Made by a program: the position numbers and the translations under genes. Shown in pieces: positions 1 through 9,800 of a stretch of DNA of 38,905 nucleotides (position 1 is its first letter; each line of letters starts with the position of its first letter). Source of the stretch: Seison nebaliae (Eukaryota; Rotifera; Pararotatoria; Seisonacea; Seisonidae). The notes beneath the pieces were generated by a model that saw only the letters and a program-made list of their open reading frames with translations, did not search any database and had not been told where the DNA came from. Location: NCBI GenBank assembly GCA_023231475.1, contig JALJEE010001671.1, positions 1-38,905 of the forward strand. Direction: 5' to 3'.

Positions 1-25
1 TGACTATTTGGAAGACATATAAGAA

Positions 26-1348
26 TCATTCATTAAGAAGTAAGCTATGAAAACTTTCAAATGTTTCTTTTCGTAATTCTTCTGGTAGATACGTATAAGC
101 ATCGATGGAAATTGTCGGATAAGAACCTGTTATAGCCGTTCCAACTGATAGAAAATTAATTATATATAATTATTTAACTTATTATATACTACTAACCAAC
201 ATCATCACTAGCGACCCATGTAAAGTTCATATATTTATTCAATCGTTCCCAAGTGGTAGTCTCTATTTTTCTGGTTATATCGGTGGTTATGGGGGTTGTA
301 GTGGTTGTGGTGGTTGTCTTTTTTTTATTCAGTTTCAACTTATGTTTATCAAATGGGGAGCGAGTGGGTGATGTAGTAGTACTAGTAGTTGTTGTTGTTC
401 TTCTTCTTGTAGTTGTAGGGATATCTGTTGGAAGCTAAGGTATATATATATTTGGTAATTCGAACTCAAGAGGTCCTGTATTAGTTAAACTTATGATGCA
501 GTATGGAAGTTGTATCCGTAAAAACAATCCGTAACATTGCATTATAATTAAAACTATAAATATAGGAGACTATCTTTTTATCACCAATAAATTCCTGTTA
601 TCACAGGAACTGCTCATTCACGTCACTTCACACATCCTTTAATACACTAACTACTACTTCACTATTACTAACTTCGATAAGAGCGTTATTTCTTTTTTTC
701 GGTTTTCTCACTCGAAGTGTTCGCCCTCTATAACGTTTTAATCCCCTGAACGTAACATATTTATCACATTGTATTTCGTCATAATTTCGCATAATAAGAC
801 ACCATTTTTCCGGTAGTAGTCTGCCTATTCTGTCACATCTTAGAAAAGTTTTTAATTTTATATTTAGCTAATAAGAGAATATAACTTAAAGTAAAAGTAT
901 ATACGTTTACTCTTTATAGATGTAGTAAATATGTTATCAGAAAAGTATTCACAAGCATTCTATTAGTAGTTAAAAGTAAATATAAAAAAGTTCAACTAAA
1001 GTTATAAACCGCGTATGTTAAACCGTTGGAACTTAGTGCCTCTGGGGAACAATTTAAGGTGTACGATAAATAATAGAACTAGGACAACTAACCCCTAGTA
1101 TAGATTCTAATAAGAAATTTCTTACAGAAAGATTGACTCTTATTGTCGTCTAATCTATGTAGTATGGGGGTGGACTTTTTATATCCACGCTTGTAATATA
1201 AAAGCCTATAAAAGTAACTGCAACTCAAAATATTACCATAACGATTTAAAGTCATATTAAATACGCTTGCGATTTTGCAGTGTGACCCCACTAATAAAAC
1301 CGCGAAAAATAGAAAAATCATTAGTTTAGGAATAAAATATTGCTTCAA
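26..1348 (-). CDS. Secreted sushi-like protein with Thr-rich region (five-exon model)
   Basis: My model joins exons 1348-1265, 959-886, 838-673, 434-197 and 144-26, giving 226 aa with all phases consistent. Exon 1 encodes a strong signal peptide (hydrophobic core IFLFFAVLLVG, then SHC). Exons 2-3 hold spaced cysteines resembling one sushi/CCP module (ACEYF, KCDRIG, EKWC, EIQC), then a very basic stretch (GRTLRVRKPKKRNN). Exon 4 is Thr-rich (runs of 4-8 Thr, with RRR and KKK), which suggests a mucin-like O-glycosylated linker. The last exon reads through TYLPEELRKETFE to a TGA at 28-26. Introns are 305, 47, 238 and 52 nt; donors are GTATTT, GTTATA, GTTAGT and GTTAGT. The exon 1 to exon 2 junction is the least certain. 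Function is unknown; it would act outside the cell. It resembles the sushi gene at 14.9-16.3 kb in design (signal peptide, sushi, basic low-complexity stretch), but I cannot show that they are paralogues. Confidence 0.55.
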
Positions 1349-1761
1349 TAAATTAAAAAAATGATTGAATGTAAAAACTGAAACCGAATTTTTTCATATC
1401 AGCTTTGGGTATATCCAATTTTTATAAACGATAGAGATATGATATTTTTCCAATTTCGATTAAATTTCGAAGTTGAAAACAAAATTCGAAGAATAACATA
1501 TCGGGAAATAAATTACGATTTGAAGAAAAAAGAATGTCATAAAAATTTCGAAATCGAACATTACTGTTATTAATAAAATTTTATTGATAATTTTTCTTAT
1601 TTCTCATAAATATTGCATTGAGTTATAGTTCAAATGGCGTCAGTTATTCACGATAATGATCACTAGTTAGACAATTAGTCTAAAGAAAATTGCTACTTTG
1701 GCCAATTACAATTGAATTTCAACGAGAAGTCTCAATTCAAGAAAGAAAGTAAAAAAAAGAG

Positions 1762-1767
1762 TTTATT
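1762..1767 (-). terminator. Poly(A) signal AATAAA of the selenoprotein gene
   Basis: Canonical AATAAA on the minus strand, about 95 nt past the SECIS candidate. Confidence 0.5.
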
Positions 1768-1861
1768 CAGTTCTAGAAATAATGTAAAAAATTTCAGCAC
1801 AAGACATGGTAAAGAAATAAATGAAATGCAGGTAATATTCAGGACGTGAAAGATGAATTGG

Positions 1862-1919
1862 ATCATTTAAATTCATATCCATCATTGAAAGAACAAATCA
1901 TTATCTAAATTTACATCAT
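1862..1919 (-). promoter_or_regulatory. Candidate SECIS element in the selenoprotein 3'UTR
   Basis: It lies 73 nt beyond the selenoprotein stop and upstream of the poly(A) signal. Reading the minus strand, ATGA (1919-1916) is followed by a 13-nt arm, an AA at 1902-1901, a loop of about 22 nt, a returning arm (1878-1866) and TGAT (1865-1862). Arms 1915-1903 and 1878-1866 pair at 11 of 13 positions including one G-U. ATGA/TGAT can supply the tandem G.A pairs of the SECIS core, and AA sits where the apical unpaired adenosines belong. TTG (1896-1894) and CAA (1887-1885) could form a small extra helix, as in type II elements. Weak point: with a strict quartet the base of the helix needs a small asymmetric internal loop. 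Confidence 0.62.
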
Positions 1920-1991
1920 GTCTTGTAACCGAAATGAAAATAGATAATACTTAATTGGAAATAACGAAAGATTTATTAGTTGTACGTCGAT

Positions 1992-2400
1992 TTAGATAAA
2001 CGTACATTTTTCTTCAGCTTCCGTTATTTTTCCAGGTTGTTTACCTTCAATCAGCCTCTCAATTTCTTCGATGACCTTTAAATAAAAATAATAAAAAATC
2101 TTTTTTTAAATGATTCAAATCGATTTAAACCGATGATGCAACTGGAAATTTGCCAGTTTCCAATTTAGAGAATAAAAGTTTCCCATTGCAGACAACTTCG
2201 AACGATGATCTTCGACCAACATTAATAGAAATGTCTCCGTTAGGAAACTTGTTAACGAGACTACGGCGCAACTGGTCCGCTTTGCCGTAATACCCTCATC
2301 CACCACTGAACAAAACAAATAAGTTTTTTGTGAAAATTAACGAGAAAAGTAACCAATATTCAATACCTACAACAATATCTTTAATTTCTTCGCCAGACAT
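1992..2400 (-). CDS. Selenoprotein W/MIEN1-like (Rdx family) protein with in-frame UGA (Sec)
   Basis: Exons 2400-2354, 2305-2143 and 2075-1992 join in phase to a 97-residue protein if the TGA at 2298-2296 is read as selenocysteine. The N-terminus is MSGEEIKDIVVGIEYCGG-U-GYYGK, matching the CxxU redox loop of the thioredoxin-like SelW/SelT/SelH/Rdx12 superfamily. It is followed by KFPNGDISI, SFEVVCNGKLLFSKLETGKFP and EIERLIEG, the expected strand and helix pattern of the fold. The MSGE start, the VFSKLE.G.FP-like segment and the C-terminal CTFI resemble MIEN1 (C17orf37), whose vertebrate form has CxxC and ends in a prenylated CaaX. Intron 1 (48 nt) splits the Cys codon; intron 2 is 67 nt. Both donors begin GTT. 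The 3'UTR carries a SECIS candidate and an AATAAA at 1767-1762. Known members act as small thiol redox proteins. Confidence in family membership is high; Sec decoding is inferred from the conserved position and the hairpin. Confidence 0.88.
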
Positions 2401-3041
2401 CTTTGTTTTTTAAACTATTTTATAATAATATAATTAAAATAATTTTTATTAGTAATAAATTTAATCAATTTATTCGTAAACGCTGTTCAATACAAACTAT
2501 TTAATGTTACAATAATAGTGGAACGATTGAAGTTATGAATGATCCGAATGAATTTTGCTTGTAGGAAAAAAAGAAAGAAAATTTAATTAAAAGCTTTCTC
2601 ATTTTAATGAAGCATTGAAGCATATAAAGAAGATTTTGACAGTATAAAGTTTATACTATAAAATAAATGATATTAATATATTAAATAATTATAATTAAAC
2701 ATATAAATAAAACAGTTCCTTTTAACAAGTTTTGTAAGTTTAAAATTACAGTATTATAAATGACTACGATCTGACATCGACATAATTTATATCTTCTCAA
2801 ATTTTAAAGAAATTAAAAAACGTTTCCAATTATATAACAAGTTTTATTAAATCGTCATAGATCGTCAAAATAATGAGAAGACTTTGTAAACTGTTATTGA
2901 AATAATTGTTTGAAAATTGAAAGAACAGAAGTTGGAAACTTGTAAAATTCACATATCCTTTTGTTTCCATTATGTTTCGTCATTTCTATGATACTTATGA
3001 TAAATTTCTTCCGTACTTGTTAAGATGAATAGTTGAAGTGA

Positions 3042-3048
3042 TATAAAA
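3042..3048 (+). promoter_or_regulatory. TATA box of the small secreted peptide gene
   Basis: TATAAAA lies 55 nt upstream of the ATG at 3103. Transcription starting about 30 nt downstream would exclude any start codon near 3049 and favours 3103. Confidence 0.45.
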
Positions 3049-3102
3049 TTGCTGAACTTCCACTTCGCATATGACCCATTGGACAACGTTACTTATTCAA
3101 AA

Positions 3103-3342
3103 ATGTTCAACATCAAATTCTTTTTATTCTTCTTTGCTATTGCCATTATAGAAACAATGGCCGCACCTCAATACAATCCACTTCCAGCAGCTGCTAGTAA
3201 TCCGATATCTGCGGCTGCCGCATCTTCTTCCAGTATATTTAAAATGCAAAATTCCGAAATGAAAAATTATGATAATTCGGGGACGAACGATGATGAAGAT
3301 AATTACTTGGTGGGACGTAATGGTTTCGAATTGGGTTTCTAG
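3103..3342 (+). CDS. Small secreted peptide precursor, 79 aa, unknown family
   Basis: The ATG at 3103 opens a classical signal peptide (MFNIKFFLFFFAIAIIE), with likely cleavage just after the TMA/AP step before PQYN. The mature part is Ala/Ser-rich (PAAASN, ISAAAASSSS), then acidic (GTNDDEDN), and ends NYLVGRNGFELGF. No cysteines or dibasic cleavage sites are seen, and the C-terminus lacks an amidation Gly. There is no intron. A TATA box lies upstream and AATAAA at 3385-3390 follows the stop, so the unit looks complete. The Gly/Phe-rich tail recalls some invertebrate neuropeptide precursors, but I have no motif that proves it; it could equally be a cuticular or salivary small protein. Confidence 0.6.
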   Translation: MFNIKFFLFFFAIAIIETMAAPQYNPLPAAASNPISAAAASSSSIFKMQNSEMKNYDNSGTNDDEDNYLVGRNGFELGF

Positions 3343-3384
3343 TAATCCTCTTCTAATTAGATGTACTTTGGGAATGTGAATGAT

Positions 3385-3390
3385 AATAAA
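3385..3390 (+). terminator. Poly(A) signal of the small secreted peptide gene
   Basis: AATAAA, in an overlapping AATAAATAAA, 43 nt past the stop codon. Confidence 0.5.
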
Positions 3391-3855
3391 TAAAGAATAA
3401 TATAACAAAAAAAATTATTTCTCTTTCTCTCTCTTCACTGTTGACGACAATTGAAACACATAACTTAAATATGATTCTTATTTTGATGGAATATCATTTC
3501 TTTAAATAAACAAATATTCTTCATTCATTCGATTTCTGTACTTTATAAATTCGTTTGATGGAGAGTTTGAAATTATTAACTTATTTTGCAACTGACAGTG
3601 AAATGGAAAAAAGTTTCTTTCAATATTTCCTGAATATTTTAATTTGCCTTTGTATTTTGAATGTTCAGTCTGTAAATTTTTTTTCTCATTTGATGATTTT
3701 CAATGGAATAACATATATTAGGAATCTAAGCTTTTTAATAAAAAAAGAGAAATGGAAATTTTAGAAAAATGAAATAAATTTTCTTATTATTAAAATTTTT
3801 TAGAAATTTTATTCGTTCTTCTTGTAATTATCTTATAGTAAAAAACTGTGGGAAA

Positions 3856-6800
3856 ATGGAATATAACATTCGTGAACCTGAAGGTTGTTTAATTGTTTTG
3901 GATTTTGTGAAAGAACTTGTAAAAGATTTCGAATGGCAATCGCTTGTCTGTGATGAGTTCTTGGAGGAAACAATAAATTCGAAATTTGATTTGAAATTAG
4001 ATAAATTAAATAATGATGATGGTGGTAGTGGAAGTGGAAAAGGTGAAATGGAAAACGTTGAAAATTCAGAAAACAGTTTTCGATCTTTATGGATTTATTT
4101 CTTCCATAATTTAATTGAAATGCAACGAATTGTTTCGGATATTTTTGGAAGAAATAATCGAATGTTAATTGGGATATGTGGGAAGAAGTCGTTGAGTAAA
4201 GTAGTCGCATCTCAATGTATTAAGACTGGAATGATTAATAAACAAAATGACGTGATTTATTTATTAAATAATTGGAAAAATTATCATTCGGCGAATTTAA
4301 AGAAGAATTTCGAGATGTTACCTTATGAATTATTTAAATTGGAATATTCAAATTTGAAAGTGACAGATGAATTTTATGTTGAAAGAATTTTAGAGAATTT
4401 AGAAGAAATTATTGAGAAGAATTCCTTCTACAATCCAATGAATGGAAAACAATTGATTTATATAACTTTTAATAAGAATAATAATTATTTGAATCGTCTA
4501 ATACATTCGATTTTACGGAAGAAATGTTATGAGGGATTTATGATTGATATAATTAATGTGATTACGAAAGGTAGTTCATACAAGAATTTCTTGAAAGAAA
4601 ATTATTTATTAAATCTCAATAAGATGGTGAATGTGAAGTCGATTGGCATTAATGATTTCAGTAATTATCTTTTCCAATTAATTTCGAATTTGTATCAATT
4701 ATCTTTAACTACTATTTGTAATGTTCCAATGCAAATGACTGGTGTGAGCAAATCTATCTTCAATATCGATATCATTCATCCTCGACGTATTTATTTTACT
4801 GCTGAATTAACTGATTTTATGGAATACACGTTAAGGAAACATCGAACACTTCACATCATTGCCAAATCAACATTATTACAATGTAATGTTGGGAAATTTA
4901 AAAATAAGAAACAATTACCAACAACGGCCATTGCTCCATTCACCTTCTTCAATATCGATTCATTAGATTGTATTGGAATAATTAAATTTCTTCAGAATAA
5001 CATCATGTTAATGAATAATAATGTGGATAAACATTTGTTAAAAGAGTTCAATGAAGAAACGAGTAAATTGAAGAAGATTATTTATGAAGATAATTATCAT
5101 CATAATGTACATCATCTCATTGAGAAAGATGATTTGATGACAGATTATTCTCATTTGGAAACAGATGATGAAGATATGGAAATTGATGGAATGAAATTAA
5201 ATGAACATTTTCCAAAAACATCAAATCTGATGTTTGATGATAATGACGATGATTCTTCAACTACTACTGAATTATCGGACATCATGGATGATATAGATAG
5301 AGAATTATATAAAGAATTATATGAAGAATTTATTGATGATGATGATGAAGTGATAAATCGATCGAATTATTCTTCCACCGATCAATCTGAAAATGAATCA
5401 TACGATGAATTGGTAGAAAAAAATCGATATGGGAAAACTCCGAAAAAGAAATTATTGAGACGAATTAAAAGAGAAAGTCAATCCAAAGAGAAATTAGAAA
5501 TATCAGAAGAAAATTTAAAAATTATAAAATCAGAAAATGGAAACTCGGATGAGGGCACTGATGTTGAAGAACCGGTAATAATAAAGAAACGTAAACGTCA
5601 ATTGGACAATGATTCAGAATCGGATGAAATAGATGAGATTCAAACGGATTCATCAAACATCGTCAAAAATGAATTAAATGAAAAGAAAATTAAAGAAGAA
5701 AATGTGAAAAAAGAGGAAGAAAATATTGAATCGATAGGAACAAGTTTAGAAACGATTAAAAAGTCGAATGAAGATGAAGAGATGACGGAAGAACGTAAGG
5801 AAGTTAAGGAATTTGAAAAATTATTTCCAAACAACTTCCAATCAATTAATGAACCGATAACGGGAAAGAAGAAATTACATCGATTTGGATTAATGATGAA
5901 AAATGGTTTCCTTTGTCTTCGTGAATTGTCGTGGAATCAGTTGAACTTTCAATTAAATTCTGAACATAATAAAGAAAAGAAGTTGAAAGATAAAGAATTG
6001 GAACATAAAATTAGCGAAGATGAAGATGATATTCAATTGAGTCCAGGAATGGCCGAGGAGGAAGATGAATTACTTCCCATATTGAAATCGATGAAGAATG
6101 TTACGAAATCATTAATATATAAGACGATTTATAAGAATAAATCCGGATCTTTCCAATCGAAAAATGAAGAACATTCGTCCAATAATCTCTTGTATTCCAT
6201 TCATCGATGGAATGCAACGATGCATGTTTATTCTAAAAGAAAAATGTTTCATCTTTATTGGAAATTATCTGATCATATTCCATCATTTAAAGATTTAATA
6301 CAATTATTAATTTCATCTCTTCAATTACAAATGGGACATTTCGAATCATTTCGACATACCGCTAATGATAATTGTATGGATATTCAAATTAATATGATTG
6401 CTCGAGAGATGAGACGAGCAGAATTATCAATTCTATTAATTGTCGTTCTCGAGTCGACTGGTACTGGAATATCGGGTAAATCTTTAATAAAATTTGCTTC
6501 AAATATGAATAATTGGGAGAAGAAAGGAATTATCGATTCGGCTTTGAAGAAATTATATGAGAAACATTTGTGTTGGTCACGTCAATCCGATTATATTTTA
6601 CTTTGGTTCCAATTATTACATCTCCTCAAATCATTTATTAGTAATTCTCATTTGATTTTAAAATCATCATCATCACAATTGCATGATGATGATTTAATGA
6701 AGAATAATTCGTCTCTTTTCATTTTACATTTATATCGTCTTGTTCATTTTCTTGTTTATTTTGGTGACGATAGTAATGAACGTTATCGTCATTATTCGTC

Positions 6801-9800
6801 ATTAGTAGAGAAATCTTCCGAATATCAATTCTTGTCAGATGAAGAAAAAAATCTTTATGAATTCCAAGAGAATTCTCTCAATTTTATTGATAAACGTTTA
6901 ACGAAATATTATGGTGAAGAATTCCCCTCGATTTTATTCGTCTACGAATTATTGAAACAATCATCCATTTCTCATTTGTATGAGAAATATGATCAGACAT
7001 ATCTCTTACATGAAAGGAATATTATCGATTTGAGAATTGAAATCGATTGTGGAACACAACAAATTCAAAATATTTTCAATCAACATAAACTTACTCAACA
7101 ACAACCATGTCATACTCACTATCAACAACAGCAACAAAATGAAATTTTGAAAAAATTGCAGAAAGATGAACAAGAGAAATTGGTGATTATTCAAAAGAAA
7201 GAAGAAGATTTGAAGAGTTTGATGGAAGTTTATGAAGTTTCACGATGGAAAGACAAATTATTAATTCTATCAAATATTACTATGAATTCGATGAAGGATC
7301 TGAGAGAGATTAATGAAAATTTTAATTTAAAAAATCAATCCGTTACTCAATTCATTCATTTAATATCTCCAAAACCATTTATTCTGTCATTGGAGGAAAT
7401 TGAAGGAAATGATAAAATTAATCCTATTCCTATTTATGACCATTATTGGAATAATTTATTTGTTGAATTATCCACAATTCTCAAAAAAGAAAGAGATTGG
7501 AATTGGAGAGAAAATGAAACAAAAGACATTTATTCTGAGAAATCGGCTGTTGTCTTCATTAAATTTTCTTTCGATTTCCATGGAAATTCATATGATCATT
7601 TGGAAATGTTGTTAGATATTAAAAGAAAAAAGATTTTAAATTTAGTTGATCAATCATCAAAAATGGAAAGAATGAATGTTTATAATTTTTTCAAAGAATC
7701 ATTTAAACAATCAAATCAGGAAGTAAAACAACAGGCACAAATTCTCAATCGAAAAACGAAAACTCAAAAACGAAATGATTTCAATGAACGATCATATACG
7801 AAACAAATAAATTTTCAATTAATAATCGAAGAAATATCTCCAAATGTCGCTCGGAAAATATTCGGAAATTTTATTAAAAAAATTCGAGATAATCGAATAT
7901 TTGTTGAGATCACTAATAATGGCATTATGTCAACAATCATTCCATTTGTGAAGGACTATCGACTGATTCCAGGAAGACGACAACAAATTTTATCTGATGA
8001 TAATCGATATGAATGTTATCAGAATATGAAGAATTTAAACGAAAAAAAACCGGAAAAGAAACCATTATATCCGTCGATGTTACAAAAATTATTATTGGGT
8101 AAAATCGAATTAGCTGATTCGTTGAAACCACTTCTTCGTCGTCCGGTCTTGTTTGTGGGCAACAAATATTTTTGGCCACAATTATCCGATCAATTATGCT
8201 GTCGATATAAACGAACTTTAGATTTCCGTCGACAAATCTACACAAATTTCCGTTTAATACATTTCTTGACGAGTAATGGTGTTGATCTTTCGAATTTATT
8301 CTCGACAGAATATTATTTTCAAATTCGAAAAAAGAATTATAATTTTGAGAAAAGTTTAAAATTACTAAAATTCATTTTGTTGATGTTCAGTAATCGTATT
8401 TATCAATATAAAAAGTATGAAGTTGAACAATTGAATTATCAGAAACATTTTTTGGAGAATTTATCAATCAATTCCCAAATAGAATTGAGTAAAAATAAGG
8501 AAATCGACAAATCAAATAATAATTTGATTAATAAGAAAGAAATAATAATATCTTTAAATAATTCTAAACGGAAATTGGAAAAAATTTTCTCGGATAAAAT
8601 GGAAAATTATCGAAATGAATTGGCGAAAAGAGCAGAGGATCGTATGAATAAGATTGATGCGAATAAAAAATTGGGTGATGTATTAGTGAGTGAATTGAGA
8701 GAAGAAGGAGAGATTTGTTCAGATGATGAAGATGAGAATGAAATAATTATGAATAGTAAAGACATTGACAAAAGATTGATACCAAACGATGAAAATTTAA
8801 AGTCTCAACAACAACAGCAACAACAGGAACAACAACATCATCATCATAATCACCTACAACAACATAAACATCAACAACAACAACAACAATATTTCAATAA
8901 AATCGAAGAATTGAAACCGAGTTTAATAACAAAAAATATTGAAAACTTTTTTCATAAAATTTCTGATGATAAAATTGAAGTGGAAGATAATAGAAAACTG
9001 TGGAAATTCATTTTATCAATTTTAAATATTTCTGATAATTTTATTGATGTGAAGGAGTTGAGTAAAAAAGAGACTTCGTCAATTTTTCATTTAATTCATT
9101 CAATTCTCCAAACAGAATATTATGATCCTAATATTTTGTCATTGAATGAACGAATGAAGGAAAATAATACTTATCTCCAATATGGTATAAAAGAGAAAGA
9201 TGTTGATTTCAATCAAATTCTACTCAATTCACAAAATATCCAAAATAAAAATTTAAGTGGAACGATAGGAGATTTTGTCAACACAATAATATCATGTATC
9301 ACATATTATTCGATGAGTTTTGATGATGCACAATTATCTGAGAATTATAATTTTGATGATAAACAACTGTTTCGATTAGATGATGATAAAGTTGATTTTG
9401 AAATGGATAAAAAACTTCCTTTAATAAAAAAGATTTTTGAAAATCATCTTCAAAAAAAAACGGCGTCATCATCACTCGTTGGATATCAAAATCGACCATC
9501 AAAAATTGGAAATAATGAAAATATTGTGAAGGATAGAATACGAGAACCATTACTTCCATTGACAAGTCAACAACCAGTACAAAAACTATTAAAACCTTTA
9601 TTGGCCAATGTTCCTACGACTTCAACTACATCAATGCCATCATCCGGAATATCATCAACGCAAAAACAGTCAGTACCTGAAAGTCAGGGGCAAAATTTCA
9701 ATGCAGATGTACAAAATTTTATGGAACTGTTGGATAATCAGGAATTGTGGAGAAATGTCATGAATTTAATGGGCTCCACAACTAATTCGTCCAATGTGAC

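Noticed and set aside
253-438. Val-rich + strand frame
   Set aside because: It is the antisense of a Thr-rich coding exon; runs of Val come from GTT/GTG opposite ACC/AAC codons.
1088-1264. Continuation of the signal-peptide frame beyond exon 1
   Set aside because: The sequence past KIAS lacks cysteine spacing or similarity, and a donor there lets the phases of all later exons agree, so I treat it as intron.
2115-2318. 67-aa minus-strand frame
   Set aside because: Wrong frame of selenoprotein exon 2; the other frame matches the Rdx family with UGA as Sec.
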